From positions 216,022,154 through 216,086,153 of the forward strand of contig NC_081411.1 in assembly GCF_030272615.1 (NCBI RefSeq): a DNA stretch of 64,000 nucleotides, read 5' to 3'. The position numbers and the translations under genes are program-made. Shown piece by piece: positions 38,218-51,006 of this stretch. The notes under the pieces were generated by a model that saw nothing but the letters and a program-made list of their open reading frames with translations, did no database searches and had not been told where the DNA came from. How positions within the stretch are numbered: position 1 is the stretch's first letter; each line of letters opens with the position of its first letter. The DNA is from Cryptomeria japonica (Eukaryota; Streptophyta; Pinopsida; Cupressales; Cupressaceae).

Positions 38218-40859
38218 TTTTACTATTTTTTAAAATTATTTTTTATTAAATATAAATCATTATTTATTAAAATTTTTATTTTTTAAAATAATATTTTTCA
38301 TAATATTAACTATTAACAATATTATTTATAATTATTAAAATTTTAAAAATAATTTTTTCAATTTTATTTTTTAAAATTTAAATTGTTAATAATATTAAAA
38401 ATAAAACTCTTTAATGTAAAAAAATAAATAAAAATTAAAAATTAAAAACAAATATATCCCACCTCATTTTAAGTATCGTGTTGATTGGAGAAAGAAACTC
38501 ATTACACCATACCCTTTACAACACTACAATCCCTCTTTATAGGATAATAACTCGGCACTTGTATTAAAAACATGAGCGCAAATATTATCGTTTAAAATGG
38601 TCGAGTCAACGGAAATTGGAAGGCAACGATAAATTCGAAAACGAAAACGGAAACGGAAGCTATTTAAAGTTGGCTAACAAATCACAATTTATTTAGAGGG
38701 CTTTGCAGATGTATTATTAAATTATAATATATATATTTCGTTGACACGTTACCATTAAATTGGTGCTATGCTGGAAGGCAATCTGGGCTACACGTATCAC
38801 AATGATTTGCGAACAGAATTTTAACAATATTTGACAGCCTAAAAGATGGAAGGGTAAAACATAAGCACAGGAAAGGAAATACTTCTGTGGGAAGTAAATT
38901 GAAGAAGGGCATGTAAGATGCAACCACCACATCAGTGAAACCTTACAATACATTAAATCTTTCTTCCTTGTACAGGTTTGGATCACCAATTTTTTTTCTT
39001 TCAAATTATGTCTCATTTACAGTTTGTTTTCTTTGGTAATGTTGATGGTGGGTTGCAGGTGAAGAAATTAGTAGCTAAAAATGAGCAGGAATTGGCTGAA
39101 GCAGATCTTTAAGCACAGAGAATTTAGGTTGATGCAACTGATGTGCTGAGACAAAGAGGAAACTCCATGACCTGCAAACCTATTCATTTTTAAGTGTAGT
39201 TATGAGAAATGCAAGAGTTTTCTGTTTTCTGATGGCACTGCAATATAATTTTCTGTTTATGATCTGTTACACGTGAAGTTTTGTTGAAAGATATATGAAG
39301 GGCTAATGGTTAAAGCTGAAAAAGGGTTTTCAAGTAAAATTTGGAGTACATTAATTTTTTTGTTAGTGAAATTTATTACACTGATTTGTTTCCTGTAATT
39401 TTGATGAGGTGATGTGGTAAGTGATTTGTATCACAGTCTAAGCCCTCTAAATTTAAACATAAACAAAGTGGCTCTTGTTGAGGACTGTTTTAGGATTTAC
39501 CCTAAAGGACGGAAAACCGGAAGGTCAGACTGGCTCCTTTTTGGAAAAAGTCATGCGGCTCAAGTTGAGAGTTACATTTCAGCAATCATCACAATAGGTC
39601 TAATCTAAAGCAGAGTTGGGAGTAAACACCATGAAATGAAGACAAATGCTACTTGAACTTCAACCCAAACCAGATTACCTATAAATATAGAAAATTCCAA
39701 ACAATTTGTACAATGACGGGATGAAAAATTTGAGCCGTTGTAGTGAACGCCGTTTTCAACAAATAGCTAATATTCACCAAAAAAATTCAAAAATATGTCT
39801 GTGAAATCGCTATTTCTATCTCTGTAGACGAATAAACTATAATTTTCATGTCCCGTTCATCACAAATCTCTCTCTTTTGGCAACAGAGAAAATCTCCAGA
39901 GAGGGAATATATTCTGATAGTTTTAGATCCACCTATCCAAAACAAACATTTTCTGTTAAAAATATGGCAGGGATTAAACAGCGGCCAAATTTTCTCATCT
40001 TTTTGAACAAAGCTCAAGCAAACGACGTTTGGGGTAAATTCAGCTCTAACAACGATTTCAATAAACATTGAAGCTAACCTATAGTTGAAGCAGGGCAAGT
40101 GTCGAGCACATGTTGGTAGTTGCGAAACACTGCAAAATTAAACATCCTTAACGCCAAGTTTAATTAGGTTGTGGAGGTCGTGGGTTTGCAGGCGGTGACG
40201 AGCATTTCTCTTCACATTAAATGGACTGCTAGACGAGCCATGGGGTAGATCAACATGTACGGTTTTCATTATCTCTACATACAGATTTTAAGTCATAGCA
40301 CATCAAAAATTACGAAATCTACAGAAATCATAGCACATCACCTGACATTTTCAATATACATCTCACAAAAGAGCTGACAAATGCGTCAGACAAGACAGGA
40401 TATCAATCCTGGAAAAACTTTCCTGAAATCGATCCGAAATAAAAAATCGGCCTCAGGTGGGTGTTTCTTCCATATAATAGCCTATTGGCTAACAAGGCGC
40501 TCAAACAGATCTTGCTCAAGATTTGAGAGGTTGTCATCTTAATTGCTCCAACCTGTACATTGTACCATCCGTAGAATTTACTTGGATTCGGTAGGGGTCG
40601 TTTGAGATACATTTTTAATGCTTGTTCCTGTTCGCCTCAAAAGTTAGTTTTCTATAATGCATGACTTTGTATTTTGCCAAACACTCTCCCTGAAAGAGTT
40701 CAGCTCCTCAGAGCTGTTCGAGAATGTAAGTCTGAATGACATAGTATTTAGCATATGAGCTGCAGCTCAGGAAGTCGTTGTACTGTATATTTTGATTAAT
40801 GAAAACTTTGACTTTGTCTTATTTTTTATGCTCTCCTTCATTCCTAGATCTGGTATTAG
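38218..40859. other. Gene-free stretch
   Basis: AT-rich to about 38500, then mixed unique sequence. I recognise no protein or RNA gene. A short exon-like piece following TTGCAG at about 39058 (VKKLVAKNEQELAEADL, stop) cannot be assigned. Confidence 0.5.
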
Positions 40860-42180
40860 AGCCAAGGTTTGTAGATGTGAGAAAGAACGAGAAATGGTTG
40901 TGAGAGGCTGAGAGCCAGTGGAGTCCAGTTGAGTCTATCGTAGTTAAAGTTTGAAAAGATTTGAAGGTCAAGAAATTGACATTGTCTCCTATAACAAAGA
41001 TTTTATCACCCTTTAGTTTAAAAAGCCGTTGACTTGAGAAGTTAGTAATAGCCCACTTCAGAAGACAAATGAAGTTAGTTTTAAAAGCTTCTGTCAATGC
41101 AACCTCGTCTTTAGAGGTCCGAATCAAGCAAGCGCTTTCTAAGAGCTGAAAAGTCTTCCTCCCCACATCTCCATTTTTTTTCGTTTGCACCTCTTCTCTC
41201 TCTTCCCCTCCATCCCCTACAACAAGATTATTCTTCTCCATTTTTGCATTACCTTCTTTACCAATTTTCTCACTATCAGCCCCCTCTTCCATATTTCCCC
41301 AAATTTCCTTAGACAACATAAACACATTCTTAAAACCAACAAAACAAACTTTATTCTTGATCTTATCGCAGACCCCAAAAAACTTGGTCTTCAACCCTCA
41401 TTAACTTCTTATACAGTTGCTCATTACTATACGAACCATCCAAATCCTTTCTAACAATCTCATAAAAAACCCCCATATTTTTTAGTAAACTTATCTTTTT
41501 TCCACGACGCCACAAGCCTCTTTTGCAATGCGATGTCTTAAGCGCGGCCTAATTTGGACTGCTAAAAAAAATAAGTTGAGGAGTTTACCCAAAAATATGG
41601 GGTGTTTTAATGAGATACTTAGGAAGGATTTGGATGGTCCGTATAAGAAGTTAAAGGGGTTGAAGACCAAGTTTTGTGGGGCTTGCAATAAGATAAAAAA
41701 TAAAGTTTTTTTTTTTTTTTTTTTCAAAGAATGCACATGAAGAGACCGTTTATGTTGTCTAGGGAAATTTGGGGAAATAGGGAAGAGGAGGCTGGTAGTG
41801 AGAAAATGGGTAGGGAAGTAATGCAAGAATAATCTTGTTGTGGGGATGGAGGGGAAGAGAGAGAAGAGGAAGCTTCGCATGTGTCTGAAAGTTTGCGCAA
41901 CAGGGTTGCAGGCATGGAGAGAAAGGTGAGGAGAATGTCGGAGAAGAGAAGGAAGCTTCTGGGGAAAATGTGGGGGAATAAGAGAATTCTTCTGAGGAGA
42001 GTGAAAATGACTGAGCAGCGCCGAACTCTCCTTACCACTCAATTCATTTTCACTCCCAATAACAAAATTTTGAGTGCTGGTAGTCGCAAATCTTCTTCTA
42101 CCATTGGCCTTTCTAGGTTTTCCCTGAATCTTCTTATACGTTACATTGAGAATGGTTTGTCTGCTGTCACTAACCAGGTA
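40860..42180. repeat. Imperfect inverted duplication with centre near 41530
   Basis: Reading left from 41520 on the minus strand and right from 41540 on the plus strand gives related sequence in the same order: AATATGGGG, GATTTGGATGGT, TGAAGACCAAGTTTT, GGAAATTTGGGGAAAT, GGGATGGAGGGGAAGAGAGA. The arms are about 350-450 bp where similarity is clear, with indels including a poly(T) at 41706-41724. Both arms have broken frames for the same lysine-rich peptide (TKFFGVCDKIKNK versus TKFCGACNKIKNK). The source gene is unknown. Confidence 0.75.
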
Positions 42181-44214
42181 CATCACATATGCTTTATTCT
42201 TCTTTTACTTTCTGCTCTTTAGTTTGTAATGGATTTTAGATTTATACGGCTCCCTATAGGGTTTGGACTGCACAAAAATGGACAATGGCAGATTTTTCTA
42301 AATTGTTTTAAGGCATTTCAGAGGGGGCAAAAATGTTTTCGGGACCTTGATGTATTTTGATTTTTGACAATCAAGACTTTAAAAATCGTAATTTTCTTTC
42401 GTGTTGTAATGGTGGCCTTTTTTGGGTGATTTGATTTAGAAAATTTTCAAGTCCCGGCTTTCTACCGAAGCACATTCAATGGCGGTTGACGTGTTGAAAG
42501 GATTGGGGAATGCAGTGGGGCTTTTAGCGATAGCCAATGTTTTAGAAAGATTAGACAACATTTCTTCAAATGACAGGGAATTCATCGACCTTCTCAAAGA
42601 TATGCTTAAGCTAGGAATATATATTTGAAGCTAATGAAAGATCTCATTGTTAAATTCTACAAAGAGGTTTTGGACGATATGCATGAACCTGTTCAAATGA
42701 TACTTTCTGGTGCGATTTTCTGTCGTTCCTTTATCTCATCAAATAAATTATCCAAGTAAGTCATCAACAAGGAATTTGTTTCCATACATTCACTGATAAA
42801 TTTATCTGCTCAAAAGATACAGAGCATTGTTCTGCTGCGTTGACTTCCTAAAATGCCTCATACAGTAAATGAAAAGAAAGTTCCTTTTGACCAAAAAGAT
42901 CCGAGATGAACTTGTCTATATTCGCGGAAAAGTAAATTCTTTCAAAGCGGATCTTCAGGGTCACGTGCAGCTTCTGATGATGAAGACACTTACCTCCATC
43001 CAAGAGCAATATATTACAGGTTTGGAAATTCTATCTTTCAGGTTTAGATGTTTGTTGGAAATTTATCTTTCGACATTTATAAATTTTTTAAATTGATTGA
43101 ATCGCAAGTAGCGAAATAATTGATCTGCTGATTTGGCATACCTAGGTCGAAACGAGGAGAACATCTCCCTTGGAACGATGGAAGAATACCAATCCTTTCA
43201 ACACAGAGCAGAATGTTAAAACAGAGCTCCATGGATCAGACTCAGACACTGCTTCTTCTCAGGGACAAGATAAATGAGTACAAACAACTGGAAATACCAG
43301 TAGTTAGCTCTTCCCAGATGAGTAAATTTGTTAGAAAAGTAATTCCAACTATATTCAGACGGCGGCCAAAATTTCTACCCCATCTAGAATTACAAATGTT
43401 GGTGAAGGAGATCCAACCATCTCAAATTGAGTATAATTCGACGAATTGTGCAGGGCAACTAGAGGGTTCAGTGAAAGTCTAGGAACAGGGGCTTTCGGGT
43501 TTGTTTGCGGTGCAAGTTCCCTTTGAATTTAAACTGTCAATTAAAGCTGATTACGTATAAATATTTGATTAGAAAAATGAATTCTATTTGGTAGAAAGCA
43601 AATAGCAGTTAAGGTCTAAGCAATGAAAGTTGAACTTTTAAATAGCGGAAAAGCCAGTTAAGATCTCTGATAATTTATCCTTTTAAAGGGAATTCTGTCT
43701 GGTGGAAGACGAGTGGCAGTAAAGATCTTGGGCAAGAAAAGGATTATTGATGACAAAACAGCGTGGATGAATCGTACTGTTATTCTGATATTGTGTTGGT
43801 GTTGTTTCGGCTTCAGAAGCAATGCCAGTAAAAATTTCACTTTAACTGTTTAAGTCGGTGATACCAGTATTGTAGAGTAGTGAAATTGGTCTCTTATCTC
43901 TGTATAAGGATGTTTTGTCTGCAAAACTTATTTTATTGCTCTGCTAAAAGCTCTTTTTGTTGGCATCAAGCTGGTGACATGTCAAAAGATACAAGCATTT
44001 ACTAAATTAAATAGAGATTTATAGTTAGTTGGAAGCTTTATATGTGTGCTGGGACTTATTTACTTATTAACTTAAAAACTACATTTATGTTTATAAAGCT
44101 TAGTTTAATACCATGTTTAAAGCTGTGTTTGTTTACATCAAATTGAATTTATTAAATTTTTTTAAGGCCATCTTATATTTATGTGTTGTTCTATTAACAA
44201 GTTCCACACTGAGC

Positions 44215-47200
44215 TCCAGTCATTGGAATATTTAGTCTAATCCGGTCATTAGAATATTTAGTGTAATCCAGCAGCAAGAAATGAAATTATAATACAATGC
44301 AAAAGAAGTTTGTTTGTCAAGGGGCCAAGAAAGTTTGTTAAGTGCCTCAAAAGTTTACGCAGCCTTATTCTAAAGAAATGAAATTATAATACAATGCAAA
44401 AGAAGTTTGTTTGTCAATGGGCCAAGAAAGTTTGTTAAGTGCCTCAAAAGTTTACGCAGCCTTATTCTAAAGGGGTTCAATTAGAATGCAAAAGAAGTTT
44501 GTTTGTCGATGGGCCAAGAAAGTGGGTTCAATTAGATTGTGTAAACCAAATTCAGATATTGACTCTATCAAAAGATGATAGTGTATTAAAAGATGGTAAG
44601 AAATATATTTAGTCAAATCCAGCAGCAAGAAATGAAATTATAACAAAATGCAAAATTATAACTTTAAATGCCTCAAAAGTTTACCTTCAATTCTACTCTA
44701 ACTTCAAACTATCATATGGGAGCTATTTGTCCAAGAGTCAATTCTACTCTAACTTCAAACTATCATATGGGAGCTATTTGTCCAAGAGTTCATTCTGAGA
44801 GGACTCTATCCTAAAGTGGTTCAATTCTACTAATCTATCCTAAAGTGGTTCAATTCTACTAACTTCAAACTATCATATGGGAGCTATTTGTCCAAGAGTT
44901 CATTCTAAGAGGAAGCAGCAAGAAATGAAATAATAACAAATATGGGAGCTATTTGTCCAAGAGTTCATTCTGAGAGGACTCTTTCTTATATTTAGTCTAT
45001 ATTTAGTCTAATCCAGCAGCAAGAAATGAAATTATAACAAAATGCAAAAGAAGTTTACTCGAATGAAAGGACTCTTTCTTATATTTAGTCTATATTTAGT
45101 CTAATCCAGCAGCAAGAAATGAAATTATAACAAAACAAAAGAAGTTTACTCTAATTATCATATGGGAGCTATTTGTCCAAGAGTTCATTTTGAGAGGACT
45201 CTATTCTAAAGTGGTTCAATTCTAACTCTTCATATTGAGAGGACTCTATTCTAAAGTGGTTCAATTGTACTCTAACTTGCTATTTGTCCAAGAGTTCATT
45301 ATGAGAGGACTCTATTCTAAAGTGGTTCAATTCTACTCTAACTTCAAACTATCATATGGGAGATATGGGAGCTATTTGTCCAATCTATTTGTCCAAGAGT
45401 TCATTCTGAGAGGACTCTAAGAGGACACCTTGATGTTTAATAAAAGACAAATGAATCACAGAAAGAGAGGACACCTTGATGTTTAATAAAAGACAAATGA
45501 ATCACAGAAATGCTGACAACAAATTTCAACAAATTATAATAGAATGCAAAAGAAGAAGAAGTTTGTGTGTTGATGGGCCAAGAAGTTTATATGGTCTTAA
45601 ATGTCAATTAATGTGATTCAGAAACACTTAAATGTCAATTAATGTGATTCAGAAACACTGACAACAAAACTTCAATTAATGTGATTCAGAAACACTAACA
45701 ACAAATTTCAACAAATTATAATAGAATGCAAAAGAAGTTTGTGTGTCGATGGGCCAAGAAGTTTATATGGTCTTAAATGTATCAAAAGTTTATGCAACCT
45801 TCTTATTCTGAAGTGGCTTCAAAAGAAGAAATTATAACAAATTATAACAGAATGTCAAAGAAGTTTGTGTGTCGATGGGCCAAGAAGTTTATATGGTCTT
45901 AAATGCCTCAAAAGTTTATGCAGCCTTATTCTAAAGTGGTTCAGTTAGATTGTGATAAAATACAAATTCTTTTGCCAAATTCAAATATTGACTGTATCAA
46001 AAGATGGTAGTACACTGGTGAGAAGAGGATCGCCAAGCCAATAAGCAAGATAAAAGCAAGAAATGCATGGCACAAAGATGGCCATACTCAGACTTATATT
46101 TTAGAATTTTAGTTTATTTCTATTATTCTAACTCTCTAAATAATCAAATATTAACAACAACAACACAAAAATCTCTTAGAAAACATAATTTATCATAAGT
46201 TGTTTAGAGCTCATAGAAAATACAAAATTCCAATCCCTTCGTTTACAAAATTATCAGCAAATAACATGGAAAGAGCACAACCAAATCAACCAAACCCTAC
46301 TTTAACTTCAAACTATCATTTGGGAGCTTTGCAATAACCACTAAATACACCTTTTGCTTTGTCCAAGAGTTCATTCTGAGAGGACACCTTGATGTTTTTG
46401 GAAGATTACTTTTTGATATATGAAACAATGCCCCTCTGAATAGAGGAGAAAATAAAAGACAAATTAATGTGACTCAGAAACACTGACAACAAATTTCAAC
46501 AAATTATAACAAAATGCAAAAGAAGTTTGTGTGTCGATGGGCCAAGAAGTTTATATGGTCTTAAATGCCTCAAAAGTTTATGCAACCTTATTCTGAAGTG
46601 GCTTCAAAAGAAGAAATTACAACAAATTATAACATAATGCAGAAGAAGTTTATGTGTCGATGGGCCAAGAAGTTTAGATGGTCTTAAATGCCTCAAAATT
46701 TTATGTAGCCTTATTCTAAAGTGGTTCAATTGGATTGTGATTAAATAGAAATTCTTTTGCCAAATTCAGATATTGATTGTATCAAAAGATGGTAGTGCAC
46801 TGGTAGTGTAAATATGGTAGTGTATCAAAAGATGGTAGTGCATTGGTCAGAAGAGGATTGCCAAGCCAATAAGCAAGATAAATGCCCAAATCTTGCTTAT
46901 GCATGGCACAAAGATGGTCATACTCAGACTTATATTTTAGAATTTTAGTTTATTTCTATTATTATGACTCTCTAAATAATCAAATATTAACAATAACAAC
47001 ACAAACTCTCTTAGAAAACATAATTTATCATAAGTTGTTTAGAGCTCATAGAAAAATACAAAATTCCAATGCCTTCATTTACAAAATTATCAGCAAATAA
47101 CATGGAAAGAGCACAACCAAATCAACCAAACCCTATTCTAACTTCAAACTATCATCTGGGAGCTTTGCAATAACCACTGAATACACCTTTTGCTTTGTCC

Positions 47201-48240
47201 AAGAGTTCATTCTGAGAGGACACCTTGATGTTTTTGGAAGATTACTTTTTGATATATGAAACAATGCCCCTCTGAATACATGAGAAAATAAAAGACAAAT
47301 TAATGTGATTCAGAAACACTGACAACAAATTTCAACAAATTATAACAGGATGCAAAAGAAGTTTGTGTGTCGATGGGCCAAGAAGTTTATATGGTTTTAA
47401 ATGCCTAAAAAGTTTATGCAACCTTATTTTGAAGTGGCTTCAAAAGAAGAAATTATAACCAATTATAACATAATGCAAAAGAAGTTTGTGTGTCGATGGG
47501 CCAAGAAGTTTATATGGTCTTAAATGCCTCAAAAGTTTATGCAGCGTTATTTTGAAGTGGCTTAATTAGATTGTGATAAAATGCAAATTCTTCTGCCAAA
47601 TTCAGATATTGACTATATCAAAAGATGGTAGTGCACAGGTCAGAAGAGGATTGCCAAGCCAATAAACAAGACAAATGCCCAAATCTTGCTTATGCATGGC
47701 ACAAAGATGGGTATACTCAGACTTATATTTTAGAATTTTAGTTTATTTCTATTATTCCGACTCTCTAAATAATCAAATATTAACAATAACAACACAAAAC
47801 TCTCTTAGAAAACATAATTTATCATAAGTTGTTTAGAGCTCATAAAAAATACAAAATTCCAATGCCTTCATTTACAAAATCATCAACAAATAACATGGAA
47901 AGGGCACAACCAAATCAACCAAACCCTACTCTAACTTCAATAATGCCTTCATTTACAAAATCATCAGCAAATAACATGGAAAGAGCACAACCAAATCAAC
48001 CAAACCCTACTCTAAATTCAAACTATCATCTGGGAGCTTTGCAATAACCACTTAATACGCCTTTTGCTTTATCCAAGAGTTCATTAGCCCATTCATAATC
48101 TTTTCTGATTCCTCTGAGAGGACACCTTGATGTTTTTAGAAAATTACTTTTTGATATATGAAACAATGCCTCTGTGAATAGAGGAGAAAATAAAAGACAA
48201 ATTAATGTGACTCAGAAACACTGACAACAAAAGAAGAGTT
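44215..48240 (+). repeat. Complex higher-order tandem array, about 4 kb
   Basis: The proximal part (44215-45500) shuffles short blocks such as GAAATGAAATTATAACAAAATG, CTATCATATGGGAGCTATTTGT and CCAAGAGTTCATTCTGAGAGG. The distal part has units of about 0.8 kb: CACAAAGATGG(C/T/G)NATACTCAGAC occurs at about 46073, 46908 and 47700. Short frames inside are repeat artefacts. The array lies between the two halves of the kinase remnant. Confidence 0.9.
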
Positions 48241-50200
48241 AAAAAAAAAACTAAATTAGGTATGCAAAATTATTAGTCAAAGTGATAGAATGACTAGAAA
48301 CAAAAGGGTTTTAAAAATCAAGAGTTAATTTACCTACACCGTGTTTACATTTAAAATGATTGATAAGAGTTTATTGAACAATAACCCTGTACTGCGTTTA
48401 CATTTAAAATGATTAATAAGATTTTATTGAACAATAAATGTTGCATTATTGTCTTCTAGTCAAAGGGGCTACACTGTGAAATATAAATTTTATTTAATCA
48501 TGCTTGTTAAGCATTTCTTAACATGAAGACTGCTTAATGTTTATCTTTATGGTTGTTCAAGGGTTTGGACCTAAAAATATTATAGTTTTATTGTTAATCC
48601 AAAACATGATTATAAGGCTGTCATGTAATGAAATGCCTTGTTCATATATTTTAACTACCTAAATGATCTTTTGATTCAAAAATTAGACATAGAACAAAAC
48701 TATTTAAAGTTCTCCAATTTCAACAAATGACATTAGAGCAAGTAGTAGTGTTGATTGCTAGATCATTGGTAAAATTAAAAACCTGCAAATTTTTATTTTT
48801 CCTACAACCAATTTTGTGTTAAAGTGAGTAGCACTAATATAAACTTGTAAATGAAGAAAATGAATTAGTTGCAAATCACTCATATCACTTTAAATGCAAA
48901 ACTAAAATAGCTCATAAGTAAATGAGCTAATATAAAATAGCCCATCTTCTAAATTGAAATAAATTAAATTGTTGAAATCTAATGTTACATTTATTATTTG
49001 TTTAAGAAGTACTTTAATAAATATACATTCTTGTGGTGTTATTTTTATTTTTATTTTACATAAATGAAATAGTTTAGTTTTTATAATATGGATTCTATAA
49101 TTGCTCTCTGATTGATGAATATTAATAATTATGTATTTAGTTAAATAAATGAACCAACATGGAGATGACCCCACAACGCAACAGTTAGTCGTGAGCCTCC
49201 TACATGGGAGGTCTTGGGTTTGAGTTTGTCTTTATTGCCAAACAAAACGGCACAAGATTTTCTAAATTTAATTAAATAAGTGTTCAAATTTTAGTTATTA
49301 AAATTCAATATGTTTTTACTTAATCCAATTGCATTAAGGGAAATAGTAAATGGTAATTTACATTTGTAAAAAACAAAAAAACAAAAAACACAAATTCAGT
49401 AACACTTAAAAGATTTAAGCTAAATTTTTATCTTTATATTTTTCAAACACATAAAAATAACCTTAAATCATGTCAACCTACAAAATGATTTTGTTTTCTT
49501 CTAATATTATAAACTATTGATTTTAACCCTATGTAGTTAAAACATTTTTTAAAGTACTATGTAGTAAAAGCATTATCGAAGGTATTGGTACTTAAAATGA
49601 AGTATATAATGATCAAATGAAGTGCAAATATAAATAAGAAAAAACTAAGCATTATTGAAGGTACTGGTACTTAAAATGAGGTATATAAATAAGAGCTAGG
49701 AACTATTACATTGATCTATAAGAGATAAGAAAAATTAAAACATTTGAAATCTGAAACAAAAGAATTATCCAAGAATTGCCTAAAATCTATTTATCCAAGT
49801 GTCCATGTCTAGAAAAGAATTTATGTATTTATGTCAAGTTTTGACGCTTTTTAAATGTCTCTGAATACAATTATATATGAAAGGTTTTGAAATGACTAAG
49901 AAAGAAATTTTATCTTTGCTTTTGTTTCAAGTTTTGGAGGCATTTGTGTGTCAATGGAAACAGAAAGTATTTCCACATGAGCAACAATTTTCAGATCAAG
50001 ATCAATTGTCTCTTCCAACTTTTGCCCTGCCAATGTCTTACCCAAATCATGTATTACTATTGGCTTAACCATTTCACCTCATTAGAATGCAAGTACTAGT
50101 TTTATGTGATTGTAGGGTTTATCTCGAATATGTACATAATTTTATCTGTCATATGCAAGAAGAGAGGAGATTATTATTGTCTGACCAACAAGACACAATA
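48241..50200. other. AT-rich stretch without a recognised gene
   Basis: Between the repeat array and the distal kinase exons. Apart from the SINE-like segment at 49161-49255 and a short duplication (GAAGGTA(T/C)TGGTACTTAAAATGA(A/G)GTATATAA at about 49578 and 49657) nothing was recognised. Confidence 0.6.
49161..49255 (+). mobile_element. Possible tRNA-derived SINE fragment
   Basis: CAACAGTTAGTCGTGAGCC followed after about 20 bases by GGTCTTGGGTTTGAGTTTG resembles degenerate polymerase III A and B boxes (TRGYNNARNNGG and GGTTCGANTCC). No tail or flanking duplication was identified. Confidence 0.3.
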
Positions 50201-51006
50201 ATAAATTGGACATCATAAATATCTTCACGATGGGTGTATAGTGCAGAGAGACATTAAACCCTCCAACATTCTTCTGGATCAAAATTTGAATGCCAAGATT
50301 TGTGATTTTGGCATTGCTCGAATACTACAACCGGGAAATGCCAACATGGAGATTTCTACAGATGGAGGACTTTCTCTTGAGGATATAGGTAGTTTTTCAA
50401 GAAAGATAACCCGTGTTGTTGGAACAATGTAAGGTCGCCTTATCATCTAGACCTTAATAACAATGAAAACCATTATTGTATGCGGTCGAAAATTTTTGGG
50501 GGAAAAGCAAACTTTTCATTTTGATTACTGATCAATGCATTTTACTTCTTGTTTTGCCCTACAGAGGTTACATAGATCCCGAGTATGCAAGAACTTCCCA
50601 ATCCTACCTCACCAGTTGAATCACATGTTGATGATGACCATTTCATAGAAGAAAAAATTCCCATTCCTACCATACCAGTTGAATCTTCCAGTGCCTCCTA
50701 CCCAGTTAAATCCCTTGTTGCTAATGAATATTTCTTAGTTAAGAAAACTGAAGAATCTGTTATAAAATGGTCGGATGCATCTCTTAAAACACTAAGAATA
50801 CTGTGTGTTTTATCGCTTGGAAGTTTCATTTTGGCTTTTTAGATTGTTTACAAATGTATCTCCTTATAAAACAATCTTCATTGAAGCCGAAACACTGCTC
50901 ACAGTTATATTGAGCCTCCCTCGTGCATTTATTTGATGAAGGCCTACTTCTAAGAATTAATTGCTCGTATAATATATATATATAGATCAATCACAATTGA
51001 AGCGGT

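Larger units (their letters stand above)
42479..50850 (+). pseudogene. Broken protein-kinase gene with helical N-terminus and C-terminal hydrophobic tail
   Basis: Plus-strand pieces in gene order: 42479-42762 (MAVDVLKGLGNAVGLLAIAN; a frameshift near 42610; donor AA/GTAAGTC), 42868-43019 (KIRDELVYIRGKVNSFKADL, helical), 43213-43509 (linker, then the glycine loop ATRGFSESLGTGAFGFVCG after a frameshift), 43689-43790 (GRRVAVKIL, the ATP-lysine strand), 50207-50430 ([20 protein letters not shown] then CDFGIAR and TRVVGT) and 50573-50597 (GYIDPEYA). After DPEYA the kinase core is missing and the frame at 50585-50842 gives a Pro/Val/Glu-rich tail ending TLRILCVLSLGSFILAF, a membrane-anchor-like segment. 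The HRD motif reads QRD. The N-terminus weakly recalls the HeLo domain of plant MLKL proteins. Joining the two halves across 43800-50200 is inference. Confidence 0.6.

Noticed and set aside
41491-42186. 231-codon minus-strand frame
   Set aside because: It runs across the centre of the inverted duplication, antisense to the better-preserved lysine-rich reading, and resembles nothing.
47829-48047. 72-codon frame with an internally repeated NNMERAQPNQPNPTL
   Set aside because: It lies in the tandem array and its repeat is a local duplication; other units do not keep the frame.
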